The notes under the pieces are model-generated. The model saw only the letters and a program-made list of their open reading frames with translations, was not told the origin of the DNA and made no database searches. A stretch of DNA of 64,000 nt from Promicromonospora soli (GTDB lineage: Bacteria; Actinomycetota; Actinomycetes; Actinomycetales; Cellulomonadaceae), in assembly GCF_014653785.1 (NCBI RefSeq), contig NZ_BNAS01000001.1:1219042-1283041 (forward strand), given 5' to 3'. The position numbers and the translations under genes are program-made. Of this stretch, positions 52,945 to 62,229 are shown in pieces. Positions within the stretch are counted from its first letter, which is position 1. The number at the start of each line of letters is the position of its first letter.

Positions 52945-54807
52945 TCAACCCCGCCGGAGCCGCGCCACGTCCCGCACGGCGCCCTTGTCGGCCGACGTCG
53001 CGAGCGCCGCGTACGCCTGCAGTGCCGGCGACACGTACCGGTCGCGGGCCACGGGCTGCCACGGCCGCTCCGAGGACTCCATCTTCGCGCGGCGCTCGGC
53101 CAGCACCTCGTCCGGCACGTTGATCCGGATCTTGCGGGTGTCGACGTCGATCTCGATCTCGTCGCCGTCCTCCACCAGGCCGATCGTGCCGCCCGCGGCC
53201 GCCTCCGGGGAGACGTGCCCCACGGAGATGCCGCTGGACCCGCCGGAGAACCGGCCGTCCGTGATCAGGGCGACCACCTTCCCGAGGCCGCGGCCCTTGA
53301 TGTACGAGGTCGGGTAGAGCATCTCCTGCATGCCCGGCCCGCCGGCGGGACCCTCGTAGCGCACGACCACCACGTGGCCCGGCTCGACCTGCTTGGTCAG
53401 GATCTTCTCGACGGCCTCGTCCTGCGACTCGCAGACCAGCGCCTTGCCGACGAAGTGGAACACGTCTGGGTCGACGCCCGCCGTCTTGAAGACGGCGCCG
53501 TCCTCCGCCAGGTTGCCGCGCAGCACGGCGAGCCCGCCCTCGACGGTGTAGGCGTGCTCGATGTCGCGGATGCAGCCGCCGGCGCCGTCCGTGTCGAGCG
53601 ACTCCCACTGGTTGTTCGTGGAGAACGCCTTGGTGGTGCGCACCCCGCCGGGCGCCGCGTGGAACAGGCCGAGCGCCCGCTCGGTGGCCTTGCCACCGCG
53701 GACGTCCCAGTCGTCGAGCCACGCGCGCAGGGTGGGCGTGTGCACCGACGTGACGTCGTGGTCCAGCAGGCCGCCCCGGTCGAGCTCGCCCAGCAGCGCG
53801 GGGATGCCGCCCGCCCGGTGGACGTCCTCCATGTGGTAGTCCGGGTGGTTGGGCGCGACCTTCGACAGGCACGGCACCCGGCGGCTGATCTCCTCGATGT
53901 CCGAGAGCGTGAAGTCGACCTCCGCCTCCTGGGCCGCCGCGAGGATGTGCAGCACCGTGTTGGTGGAACCGCCCATGGCGACGTCGAGAGTCATCGCGTT
54001 CGCGAACGCGGCCTTGGTGGCGATCCCGCGCGGCGCGGCGGTGTCGTCCCCGTCCTCGTAGTACCGGCGAGCCAGGTCGACGATGGTGCGGCCGGCCTCC
54101 AGGAACAGCTCCTTGCGGGCGGCGTGCGTCGCGAGCGTCGAGCCATTGCCCGGCAGCGAGAGCCCCAGCGCCTCGGTGAGGCAGTTCATCGAGTTCGCGG
54201 TGAACATCCCGGAGCACGAGCCGCACGTGGGGCACGCGTTCTCCTCGACCAGGCCGAGGGCCGCGTCGTCGACACCCTCGTCGGCCGAGTAGTTGATCGC
54301 GTTGATCAGGTTCAGCGGGGTCTTCGCGACGCCGTCGGCCACCACGGCCTTGCCGGCCTCCATGGGCCCGCCCGACACGAAGATCACCGGGATGTTCAGC
54401 CGCAGCGCGGCGTTGAGCATGCCGGGCGTGATCTTGTCGCAGTTGGAGATGCACACGATGGCGTCCGCCGTGTGTGCCTGCACCATGTACTCCACGGAGT
54501 CCGCGATCAGGTCGCGGCTCGGCAGCGAGTAGAGCATCCCTGCGTGGCCCATCGCGATGCCGTCGTCGACGGCGATCGTGTTGAACTCCTTGGCGACGCC
54601 GCCGGCCTCGCGTATCGCGGACGCCACGAGGTCGCCCATGTCCTTGAGGTGTACGTGCCCCGGCACGAACTGCGTGTACGAGTTCGCGATCGCGATGATC
54701 GGCTTCCCGAAGTCCTCAGAACCCATGCCCGTGGCGCGCCACAGCGCGCGAGCTCCGGCCATGTTGCGGCCATGGGTGGACGTCCGGGAGCGCAGGGGAC
54801 GACTCAT
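52945..54807 (-). CDS. ilvD: Dihydroxy-acid dehydratase
   Basis: Dehydrates 2,3-dihydroxy-isovalerate/-methylvalerate. Cluster cysteines are in [10 protein letters not shown] and [18 protein letters not shown]; the C-terminal [16 protein letters not shown] is conserved. It has the 620-residue length of the type with a [4Fe-4S] or [2Fe-2S] cluster. ATG 54807 follows GAAGGAG. It is a separate transcription unit from ilvBNC. Confidence 0.97.
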   Translation of the reverse strand: MSRPLRSRTSTHGRNMAGARALWRATGMGSEDFGKPIIAIANSYTQFVPGHVHLKDMGDLVASAIREAGGVAKEFNTIAVDDGIAMGHAGMLYSLPSRDLIADSVEYMVQAHTADAIVCISNCDKITPGMLNAALRLNIPVIFVSGGPMEAGKAVVADGVAKTPLNLINAINYSADEGVDDAALGLVEENACPTCGSCSGMFTANSMNCLTEALGLSLPGNGSTLATHAARKELFLEAGRTIVDLARRYYEDGDDTAAPRGIATKAAFANAMTLDVAMGGSTNTVLHILAAAQEAEVDFTLSDIEEISRRVPCLSKVAPNHPDYHMEDVHRAGGIPALLGELDRGGLLDHDVTSVHTPTLRAWLDDWDVRGGKATERALGLFHAAPGGVRTTKAFSTNNQWESLDTDGAGGCIRDIEHAYTVEGGLAVLRGNLAEDGAVFKTAGVDPDVFHFVGKALVCESQDEAVEKILTKQVEPGHVVVVRYEGPAGGPGMQEMLYPTSYIKGRGLGKVVALITDGRFSGGSSGISVGHVSPEAAAGGTIGLVEDGDEIEIDVDTRKIRINVPDEVLAERRAKMESSERPWQPVARDRYVSPALQAYAALATSADKGAVRDVARLRRG

Positions 54808-54876
54808 TGCGGTTCAGCTCCTTCATGCTGGATGGCCGCGCACGATGCTGGCAGGCGGCCTCCGCACGCTACCTCC

Positions 54877-54896
54877 GGTGTCCCGGTATGGACACC
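54877..54896. promoter_or_regulatory. Palindrome upstream of ilvD
   Basis: GGTGTCC-N6-GGACACC, 70-89 bases before the ilvD ATG. It is a candidate operator. The rest of the 54808-55075 gap shows no other element I recognise. Confidence 0.3.
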
Positions 54897-55075
54897 TGGC
54901 GTCCACAAGGTGACCCCTGCTGCGGTAACACGGATGCGTCAGCTGCGGCGCGCCAGTCCCTTGGCCGCCCGCGGCCGGGCTTCACCCCCTACCTGAACCC
55001 TGCCCCGTGCCGTACCGTCATAGCAGGAGCCGCAGTGAAGCGGTTTCCGGCGTGCACGCGATGGAGGTGCTTCGA

Positions 55076-55516
55076 ATGCGGGTTGCAGATGCATTGCGAC
55101 GCAAGGGAAGTTCGGTGGTCACCATCTCCAGGGACCGCAGTGTGCGTGAGCTGCTCGCTCTTCTCGCCGAGCACGGCATCGGTGCCGTCGTGGTGTCCTA
55201 CGACGGTGTCACCGTCGACGGCATCGTGAGCGAGCGCGACGTCGTCCGCCGGCTGAACTCGGACGGCGACGGCATCCTCGACGGCACGGTGGGCGAGATC
55301 ATGACCGCCGACGTCCACACCTGTGGGCCCGAGGCCACGCTCGACGAGCTGATGCCCGTCATGACGGAGCACCGGGTCCGGCACGTCCCCGTGCTCGTGG
55401 ACTCTCGGCTGACCGGGATCGTCAGCATCGGCGACGTGGTCAAGCACCGGATCGCCGAGGTGCAGGACGAGCGCGACCAGCTGACGGCCTACATCACCGG
55501 CGGCCGCGCGAGCTAG
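55076..55516 (+). CDS. Tandem CBS domain protein
   Basis: A 146-residue protein made of two CBS motifs (about residues 5-65 and 75-135), such as AVVVSYDGVTVDGIVSERDVVRRL and PVLVDSRLTGIVSIGDVVKHRI. Such pairs bind adenine nucleotides and sense energy state. ATG 55076 follows GGAGGTGC. It is transcribed toward the repeat-protein gene. Confidence 0.92.
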   Translation: MRVADALRRKGSSVVTISRDRSVRELLALLAEHGIGAVVVSYDGVTVDGIVSERDVVRRLNSDGDGILDGTVGEIMTADVHTCGPEATLDELMPVMTEHRVRHVPVLVDSRLTGIVSIGDVVKHRIAEVQDERDQLTAYITGGRAS

Positions 55517-55539
55517 GCACCCGCGCGGGCCCGGCCGGC

Positions 55540-57924
55540 CTACCGTTTCTCGGTGGCCTTCGTCTCCGTAGCCGACGACGGAACGGGGGAAGGCACCACG
55601 TCATCGGCCCCGGAGGCCGGGGCTTCTTCGACGGGCGTCGAGACGCCGCGCCGGACATGGCGCGGGTTCCCGGCACCTCGCCGGCGGCGGAGCACGAAGA
55701 CGAGCGCGCCCAGGGCGAGCGCGGCGACCGAGACGAGGGCGACAACGACGACCGGGGAGGCGCCGCTCTGCGGAGCGGACGATCCGGCACTCTCTTCGGG
55801 CGCCTCGTCCGAGCTGCTGCGGACGGCCGGTGCCGGGACGGAGAGCACGACCCGGCCGTCGGCGTAGCTGATCTCGTAGGTCTTGCCGCCGATGTCGAGC
55901 CGAGCCCCCTCGTCGAGGCCCTTGAACGTTCCGGTGATCTCACCGCCGGAGGTGACGACCGGAATCTCGCGGGGAAGCGGGACGCCGTCCTTGTAGCGAA
56001 CCTTGAGCGTGGCGCCGCCCAGGGCGACGTCGCCGGCGACCGCCAGCTCGGCGACCGTGCCCGCCTGGAGGGTCGAGGTTTTCCGGAGCGTCACGTCGCC
56101 GCCGACGGCGGCCGTCCCGGTGACCTCGAGCGAGCTGTTGACGACGAGGTCCCCGGCCAGCTCGGCGCGCGCGAGCGCGAGCGTCCCCTTGGTGACGGCC
56201 CAGGGGCCCTTGGCGGTGCTCGTCCCGGAATAGGTGAGCGTCCCGGCCCCGGTCTTCACGAGGCCACCGGCGCCCTCGACGCCGCCGGCGTACTTGGTGT
56301 CCTTGCTGCTCGCGACGGTCACGGTCGTGGCGCCGAGGCGCAGCATGGTGCGGTCGACGCCACTGAGGTTGTTCACGGTCTGGTCGCCCGCGGCGGCCAC
56401 GTCGAGCGTCGCGCGAGGCTTCGACAGCTTCACGCCCGCCGACGACGCGAGGGTGCCGCCCGCGAGGACGAGCGTGCCTCCGGAAACCGTCGTCGGCCCC
56501 GTGTAGGCGATGTCGCCGGTGAGCGTCACCGTCGCCGGGCCGGCCTGCTGGAAGGAACCCGCTCCGGAGACCCGGGACAGCTCGATGGCCTTCTCGGCGT
56601 TGCTGACGACGAGGGCGCCGTCGTCGACGACCTTCGAGCCCTCGGTCCCGGTGATCAGCCAGGAGTCCTGCCCCGGGCTGCCGGTCCCCAGACGGAGGAC
56701 CGCCCCGCTCTCGATCGTGGTCGTGCCGTCGTAGTTCTGCTGGTCCGCGAAGGTGACGTCGTTGCCCGGCGTGCCGGCGATGGTGACGTCCCCGACGGCG
56801 ACGGCGGCCATCGTGTCGTGGTACTGCCCGCCAGAGATGGGCGCGCCCAGCGTGACCGGTCCGTTGTAGTCGAAGATCAGGTGCCCGCGGGCGCGGCGCG
56901 TGTACAGGTTGATGTAGATGGTCTCGCGGGTGCCGGGAAGGAAGAACCGGTTGTGCGTGCCGTCGCCCCACTGGACGATCGCGCCCTGGATGTTCACGCC
57001 GCGCTTGTTGATGTTCTTGGGCACCGGTACGAAGTTCAGGTCGGGGTCCGAGAGCGAGGGGTCGGTCTCCGAACCCTGGTCGGTCCAGGAGTAGACGCCG
57101 GTCATGATCACTCGGCTGCCGTCGGGGGCGCCGTAGAAATTGATGTCGTTCCCCCACTCGCGGGAGAAGACGTCGAACCCGAGGACGGTGTCGTAGCCGT
57201 GCGGCGTGTCGATCATGAACGAGCCGTAGTTGACGAGCTTCGCAAGGTTCGGGAGGGAGGTGCGGTACTGCTCCCGCATGCTGGCGTGAACGCCGGTGCC
57301 GTTGACGATGGTGCCCGAGAACGGGTGGTCCCCGGCTAGGGAGACGCCGTCCCAGACGAACCGGGGCTGGTTCAGCACGCCGCCGCCGGAGAGGATGCCC
57401 GGGTGGTACGGGGCACCGTTGACGGCGACGATCAGCGTGCCGTCGATGTGGTGGTTGAGCGCGTTCCAGGCGAAGTTCGGGTAGTCGTAGGGGTAGTGCC
57501 CGACCCGTCCGGCCGGGCTGGTGCCGTCGCCGTACTGGAGCGTCGCGCCGGCCTCGACCGTGACGGCCGGGGCATCAGGGTCGTGGAAGGCGGCGTAGGG
57601 GTGGTTCTGTTCGCCCAGGACCTCCAACCGCTGCCGTTGGCGGTCCTCGGGGATCTGGAAGTCGCTGTCCGCCGTGAGCACCAGCTTGCCGCTCCCGCGG
57701 ACCGTCAGGGTGCCGACACCGGAAAAGACGCCGCCGTAGACGACCTCTTCGCCGTCGCCGAGCGTGATGGTGGAGTCGCCCGCCAGCTCGATGCTCTCGT
57801 TCGCCCGAACCCGGTCGGTGATGTCCGTCGCCGCCTGGGCCGGGACACAGGCCAGCGAGATGGTGACGGACGCCAGCGCCAGCATGGCAAGCACCCGCAG
57901 ACACAGACGGCGCATATGCGACAT
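55540..57924 (-). CDS. Secreted cell-surface protein with autotransporter-like beta-strand repeats
   Basis: A 794-residue protein: signal peptide 1-31 (MLALASVTISLACVPAQA), then a long beta-helix-like region. GAGSFQQAGPATVTLTGDIAYTG, GVEGAGGLVKTGAGTLTYSG and similar units match the autotransporter-associated PATR repeat of Gram-negative passengers. Instead of a beta-barrel, the C-terminus has one membrane helix (about 722-744) followed by RRRRG and a 49-residue Pro/Ser/Thr-rich cytoplasmic tail. It should be anchored in the plasma membrane facing out. No LPXTG is present. Function unknown; adhesion or polysaccharide binding is possible. ATG 57915 is an alternative start. Confidence 0.85.
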   Translation of the reverse strand: MSHMRRLCLRVLAMLALASVTISLACVPAQAATDITDRVRANESIELAGDSTITLGDGEEVVYGGVFSGVGTLTVRGSGKLVLTADSDFQIPEDRQRQRLEVLGEQNHPYAAFHDPDAPAVTVEAGATLQYGDGTSPAGRVGHYPYDYPNFAWNALNHHIDGTLIVAVNGAPYHPGILSGGGVLNQPRFVWDGVSLAGDHPFSGTIVNGTGVHASMREQYRTSLPNLAKLVNYGSFMIDTPHGYDTVLGFDVFSREWGNDINFYGAPDGSRVIMTGVYSWTDQGSETDPSLSDPDLNFVPVPKNINKRGVNIQGAIVQWGDGTHNRFFLPGTRETIYINLYTRRARGHLIFDYNGPVTLGAPISGGQYHDTMAAVAVGDVTIAGTPGNDVTFADQQNYDGTTTIESGAVLRLGTGSPGQDSWLITGTEGSKVVDDGALVVSNAEKAIELSRVSGAGSFQQAGPATVTLTGDIAYTGPTTVSGGTLVLAGGTLASSAGVKLSKPRATLDVAAAGDQTVNNLSGVDRTMLRLGATTVTVASSKDTKYAGGVEGAGGLVKTGAGTLTYSGTSTAKGPWAVTKGTLALARAELAGDLVVNSSLEVTGTAAVGGDVTLRKTSTLQAGTVAELAVAGDVALGGATLKVRYKDGVPLPREIPVVTSGGEITGTFKGLDEGARLDIGGKTYEISYADGRVVLSVPAPAVRSSSDEAPEESAGSSAPQSGASPVVVVALVSVAALALGALVFVLRRRRGAGNPRHVRRGVSTPVEEAPASGADDVVPSPVPSSATETKATEKR

Positions 57925-57981
57925 GGAGGGAGGTTAGCGCTCACTTCACCCGCGTCGGACCAGTGTCCGGCCCCGGACCGT

Positions 57982-58001
57982 CCCGGACCGCGCGATCCGG
58001 G
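57982..58001 (-). terminator. Short hairpin after the GNAT gene
   Basis: CCCGGA-N8-TCCGGG, seven bases past the acetyltransferase stop; no T-run. Confidence 0.5.
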
Positions 58002-58007
58002 TCTGCC

Positions 58008-58595
58008 CTAGCTCCGCAGGGTCGCCCGGTACTCGTCCTCGAGGATGCTCATCACTACGGCATCGGCCCAGGCGTCCCCGTCGCGGTGGACGTCCCGCAG
58101 GCGGCCCTCCTCGCGGAACCCGAGCGACTCGTACAGGGCCTGGGCACGCGGGTTGATGCTGAGCACGTCGAGGCTCACGCGGTGCAGGCCGGGCCCGGGC
58201 TCGCCGTCGACGCCGTCGAACGCGAACCGCAGGACCTCCTGGATGGCCTCCCGGCCGTACCCGCGGCCCCGGTAGTTCGGCAGCAGCTGGAGCCGCAGGT
58301 TCGCCGAGCGGACGTCGCCGTCGAGGTCGTTGAGCACGATCTCGCCGATCATCTCGTCGCTGATCGGCTTGCCGTCCCGCATCGCGGCCGGGCAGATCGC
58401 CCAGTCGTAGCGGCCGGGCCGGTCGCTGACGGTGCTCGCCCACTCGTCGATCTGGTCACGCGTGAACGTTGCGGTCGTCCCCGTCAGGCGCGTTCCCTCC
58501 GGATCCTGCACCGCCTCCCACAGGCGTTCCGCATCGCGCCCCTCGATGGGGCGCAACCGCATCATCTCGCCGCCCAGAAGGGGTCCGCGGGTCAC
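58008..58595 (-). CDS. GNAT family N-acetyltransferase (RimJ/RimL-like)
   Basis: A 195-residue acetyltransferase. The acetyl-CoA loop is YRGRGYGREAIQ, and NPRAQALYESLGFREEGRLRD is typical of the RimJ/RimL branch (GNAT acetyltransferase_3), which modifies ribosomal-protein or peptide N-termini as well as small amines. It follows gatB by 24 bases on the same strand and may be co-transcribed. GTG 58595 is the start used; ATG 58565 is possible. Confidence 0.9.
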   Translation of the reverse strand: MTRGPLLGGEMMRLRPIEGRDAERLWEAVQDPEGTRLTGTTATFTRDQIDEWASTVSDRPGRYDWAICPAAMRDGKPISDEMIGEIVLNDLDGDVRSANLRLQLLPNYRGRGYGREAIQEVLRFAFDGVDGEPGPGLHRVSLDVLSINPRAQALYESLGFREEGRLRDVHRDGDAWADAVVMSILEDEYRATLRS

Positions 58596-58619
58596 CTGCC
58601 CGCCCTCACGAACCGGGCC

Positions 58620-60131
58620 TCACGAACCGATCCGATCGAGCACCAGCTCCCGTACCCGCTTCGCGTCGGCCTGACCCTTCGTCGCCTTCATGACCGCGCC
58701 GATGATGGCGCCGACCGGACCCTGGTTGCCGCCGCGGACCTTCTCGACGATGTCCGGCTGAGCCGCCAGCGCGTCGTCGATCGCTGTGAGCAGGGCGCCG
58801 TCGTCGGACACGATCTCGAGGCCGCGCGACACGACCACCGCCTCCGGGTCGCCCTCGCCGGCGAGCACGCCCTCGAGCACCTGGCGCGCGATCTTGTCGT
58901 TGATCCGGCCCGACTCGATGAGTCCCTGCAGCTGCGCGATCTGCGCCGGAGTGACGACGAGGTCCTCGAGAGTGATCTCGTCCTGCTTCGCCCGGCGGGC
59001 CAGCTCGCCCATCCACCACTTGCGCGCGCCCGCGGCGCTCGTACCGGCGGCGATCGTTGCCTCGATGAGCTCGACGGCGCCCGCGTTGACGACGTCGCGC
59101 ATCTCGGCGTCGGCGTAACCCCACTCCTTCTGGAGCCGACGGCGGCGTGCGACCGGCATCTCCGGGAGCGTCGCCCGGATCTCCTCGACCCACTCGCGGC
59201 TCGGGGCCACGGGCACCAGGTCGGGCTCGGGGAAGTAGCGGTAGTCCTCGGCGTCCGACTTCACGCGGCCCGACGACGTGGTGCCGTCCTCCTCGTGGAA
59301 GTGGCGCGTCTCCTGGATCACCGGGAGGCCCGCGTCGAGGACGCCGGCCTGGCGGGACACCTCGTACCGCACGGCGCGCTCGATCGAGCGGAACGAGTTC
59401 ACGTTCTTGGTCTCGGTGCGGGTGCCCAGGGGCGACTCCGGCGTCGGGCGGAGCGACAGGTTCACGTCCGCGCGGACGTTGCCGCGCTCCATCCGGGCCT
59501 CGGAGACGTCGAGCGAGCGGAAGATGTCGCGCAGCGTCTGCACATAGGCCCGCGCCACCTCGGGGGCGCGCTCGCCGGCGCCCTCGATGGGCCGCGTCAC
59601 GATCTCGACCAGCGGGATGCCTGCGCGGTTGTAGTCCACCAGCGAGTACTCGGCGCCCTGGATGCGGCCGGTCGCGCCACCCACGTGGGTGTTCTTGCCG
59701 GCGTCCTCCTCCATGTGGGCGCGCTCGATCTCGACACGGAACACCTCGCCGTCGTCGAGCTCGATGTCGATCCAGCCGTCGAAGGCGATCGGCTCGTCGT
59801 ACTGCGAGGTCTGGAAGTTCTTCGGGACGTCCGGGTAGAAGTAGTTCTTCCGGGCGAACCGGCAGCTCTCGGCGATGGTGCAGTTCAGCGCGAGGCCGAT
59901 CCGGATCGCGTACTCGACGGCCTTGCCGTTCACCACCGGCAGCGCGCCCGGCAGCCCAAGGCTGACGGGTGTCACCTGGGTGTTCGGCTCGCCGCCGTAC
60001 GCGACCTCGGCCGCGCAGAACATCTTGGTCAGCGTGCCGAGCTCGACGTGCACCTCGATGCCCAGCACCGGGTCGTAGCGGCGGACGGCGTCCTCGTAGG
60101 CGACCAGGTCGGTGGTCGTTGCGGCGGTCAT
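58620..60131 (-). CDS. gatB: Asp-tRNA(Asn)/Glu-tRNA(Gln) amidotransferase subunit B
   Basis: The tRNA-binding/kinase subunit of GatCAB, which phosphorylates Glu or Asp on mischarged tRNA before amidation. The start [16 protein letters not shown] and [19 protein letters not shown] are family signatures, and the YqeY-like tail ([19 protein letters not shown]) ends the 503-residue protein. Its ATG overlaps the gatA stop (ATGA). Confidence 0.97.
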   Translation of the reverse strand: MTAATTTDLVAYEDAVRRYDPVLGIEVHVELGTLTKMFCAAEVAYGGEPNTQVTPVSLGLPGALPVVNGKAVEYAIRIGLALNCTIAESCRFARKNYFYPDVPKNFQTSQYDEPIAFDGWIDIELDDGEVFRVEIERAHMEEDAGKNTHVGGATGRIQGAEYSLVDYNRAGIPLVEIVTRPIEGAGERAPEVARAYVQTLRDIFRSLDVSEARMERGNVRADVNLSLRPTPESPLGTRTETKNVNSFRSIERAVRYEVSRQAGVLDAGLPVIQETRHFHEEDGTTSSGRVKSDAEDYRYFPEPDLVPVAPSREWVEEIRATLPEMPVARRRRLQKEWGYADAEMRDVVNAGAVELIEATIAAGTSAAGARKWWMGELARRAKQDEITLEDLVVTPAQIAQLQGLIESGRINDKIARQVLEGVLAGEGDPEAVVVSRGLEIVSDDGALLTAIDDALAAQPDIVEKVRGGNQGPVGAIIGAVMKATKGQADAKRVRELVLDRIGS

Positions 60132-61654
60132 CGAGCGAGCTCCGTGGTCTTGAGTTCGGGTGCCTTGTTCAGGATGGGCCCGCCCCAGCTGGACTCGAGG
60201 GCCGCCTCGAGGGCGGCGCCCACGCGGTACAGCCGGTCGTCCGCCTTGGCGGGGGCCAGGATCTGGAAGCCGACCGGGAGGCCGTCGTCGGACAGGCCGT
60301 TCGGCAGGGACATGCCGGGAACGCCGGCGAGGTTCGCGGGGATGGTCGCGACGTCGTTCAGGTACATCGCGAGCGGGTCGTCGAGCTTCTCGCCGAACTT
60401 GAACGCCGTGGTCGGCGCCGTGGGCGAGACCAGCACATCGGCCCGCTCGAAGGCGGCGGCGAAGTCGCGCTGGATCAGCGTGCGGACCTTCTGCGCGCTG
60501 CCGTAGTAGGCGTCGTAGTAGCCCGCGGACAGCGCGTACGTGCCGAGGATGACGCGGCGCTTGACCTCGTCGCCGAAGCCCGCGCCGCGGGTGGCGCCCA
60601 TGACGCGCTCCGCGGTGACCGGGCCGTCGGCGGGCTCGACGCGCAGGCCGAAGCGCATGCCGTCGAACTTCGCCAGGTTGCTGGACGCCTCGGCGGGCAT
60701 GATCAGGTAGTACGCGTCGAGCGCGTAGGCGAAGCTGGGGCAGGAGACCTCGACGACCTCGGCACCCAGCGCACGCAGCTGCTCGAGCGACTCGTCGAAG
60801 CGAGCGGACACGCCGGCCTGGTAGCCCTCCCCCGAGAGCTCCTTGACGACGCCGACGCGCAGGCCCTTCAGGTCGCCCTTGGCGCCCTGCCGGGCAGCCG
60901 CGACGACGCCCGGCACCGGCTCGTTGATCGACGTCGAGTCGTGCGGGTCGTGGCCACCGATGAGCTCGTGCAGGAGCGCCGCATCGAGCACCGTGCGGGT
61001 CACCGGGCCCGCCTGGTCGAGCGACGACGCCATGGCGATCAGGCCGTAGCGCGAGACGCCGCCGTAGGTGGGCTTCACGCCGACCGTGCCGGTGACGGCG
61101 CCTGGCTGACGGATCGAGCCACCGGTGTCGGTGCCGATCGCGAGAGGCGCCTCGAAACCGGCTACTGCCGCGGCGGAGCCACCGCCCGAGCCACCGGGGA
61201 TGCGGTCCAGGTCCCACGGGTTCTTGGTGTTGCCGAACGCCGAGTGCTCCGTCGAGGAGCCCATGGCGAACTCGTCCATGTTGGTCTTTCCGAGGATCGG
61301 CAGGCCCGCGGCCTTGATGCGCTCCACGAGGGTCGCGTCGTACGGCGGGATCCAGCGCTCGAGGATCTTCGATCCGGCGGTGGTGGGCAGGCCCTTGGTC
61401 ACCACCACGTCCTTGACCGCGATCGGCACGCCTGCGAGCGGGTGCAGCTCCTCGCCGCCCGCGCGCTTCGCGTCGACCTCGGCGGCCGTCGCCAGCGCCT
61501 CGTCGGAGGAGACGTGCAGGAACGCGTGCAGGTCCCCGTCGACGGCGGCGATGCGGTCCAGGTGGGCCTGCGTGGCCTCGACGCTGGTGATGGTCTTGCT
61601 GCGCAGCGCCGATGCGAGGTCGGACGCACTGAGCCGGGTGATGTCGTTCGTCAT
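60128..61654 (-). CDS. gatA: Asp-tRNA(Asn)/Glu-tRNA(Gln) amidotransferase subunit A
   Basis: The glutaminase subunit. The amidase catalytic Lys-cisSer-Ser set is in [23 protein letters not shown] and [12 protein letters not shown]. It has 508 residues. I chose ATG 61654; ATG 61669, which begins two bases after gatC, would add five residues. It releases ammonia from glutamine for gatB. Confidence 0.97.
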   Translation of the reverse strand: MTNDITRLSASDLASALRSKTITSVEATQAHLDRIAAVDGDLHAFLHVSSDEALATAAEVDAKRAGGEELHPLAGVPIAVKDVVVTKGLPTTAGSKILERWIPPYDATLVERIKAAGLPILGKTNMDEFAMGSSTEHSAFGNTKNPWDLDRIPGGSGGGSAAAVAGFEAPLAIGTDTGGSIRQPGAVTGTVGVKPTYGGVSRYGLIAMASSLDQAGPVTRTVLDAALLHELIGGHDPHDSTSINEPVPGVVAAARQGAKGDLKGLRVGVVKELSGEGYQAGVSARFDESLEQLRALGAEVVEVSCPSFAYALDAYYLIMPAEASSNLAKFDGMRFGLRVEPADGPVTAERVMGATRGAGFGDEVKRRVILGTYALSAGYYDAYYGSAQKVRTLIQRDFAAAFERADVLVSPTAPTTAFKFGEKLDDPLAMYLNDVATIPANLAGVPGMSLPNGLSDDGLPVGFQILAPAKADDRLYRVGAALEAALESSWGGPILNKAPELKTTELAR

Positions 61655-61670
61655 GTCGCTGGTCCCCATC

Positions 61671-61967
61671 TCACTCTTCGCCAAGGATCTGCGGGACGGC
61701 GAACCGTCCATTCTCCTGCTGCGGAGCTCCGGCCAGCACGTCCTGGACCGGCAGAGCCGGCTCGGGCACGTCGTCTCGGAACACGTTCGTCAGCGGGAGG
61801 GGGTGGCTCGTTGCGGGCACGTCTGCGGTGGCGACCTCGCTGACGCGAGCGACGGACTCGACGATCACGTCGAGCTCACCGGCGAGGCGGGTTACCTCGT
61901 CCGGTCGCAGGTCGATCCGTGCCAGCGCAGCCACGCGCGCAACCTCGTCACGGGAGATGGTGGACAT
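61671..61967 (-). CDS. gatC: Asp-tRNA(Asn)/Glu-tRNA(Gln) amidotransferase subunit C
   Basis: The small 98-residue stabilising subunit ([16 protein letters not shown] at the start, [15 protein letters not shown] near the end). First gene of gatC-gatA-gatB. Confidence 0.96.
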   Translation of the reverse strand: MSTISRDEVARVAALARIDLRPDEVTRLAGELDVIVESVARVSEVATADVPATSHPLPLTNVFRDDVPEPALPVQDVLAGAPQQENGRFAVPQILGEE

Positions 61968-62016
61968 GGCGGCAAGTCTAAGGCGTGTCGCCCTCCGACG
62001 GGGCCGCCACGCCCCC

Positions 62017-62142
62017 TCAGGACTTCAGGTCCACGTGCCGGTTGACGTCCTTGTAGATCAAGTAGGTGAACGGACCCGGGCCGGACTTCGGAGCCTCGAC
62101 CCGCGCCGGCCGACCGGTGCTAGTCTCGCCGGGCCGGAACAC
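62017..62142 (-). CDS. Possible small protein
   Basis: A 41-codon GTG-started frame with a coding-like C-terminus (TYLIYKDVNRHVDLKS). I do not recognise it as a named family. It overlaps the expected promoter of the oppositely oriented deaminase gene. It could be a real microprotein or a remnant of a longer gene. Confidence 0.3.
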   Translation of the reverse strand: MFRPGETSTGRPARVEAPKSGPGPFTYLIYKDVNRHVDLKS

Positions 62143-62229
62143 GACGTCCGGTCGGCGGAGCAGCAGACGCCGAAAACCTGAGCTGGCGGCACCTGCCTCC
62201 AGCTTGCGCCGCCAAGAGAGGCGGCCCCC
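62121..62229 (+). promoter_or_regulatory. Promoter and switch-like 5' leader of the deaminase gene
   Basis: TAGTCT (62121-62126) could be the -10 for a roughly 97-nt leader. In it GCCGCC (62208-62213) can pair either with GGCGGC at 62185-62190 or with GGCGGC at 62220-62225. The latter hairpin encloses the Shine-Dalgarno GAGAGG (62216-62221) just before GTG 62230. Such mutually exclusive pairing is what a translational riboswitch or similar RNA switch would use. It matches no riboswitch class I can recognise by eye. Confidence 0.45.
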
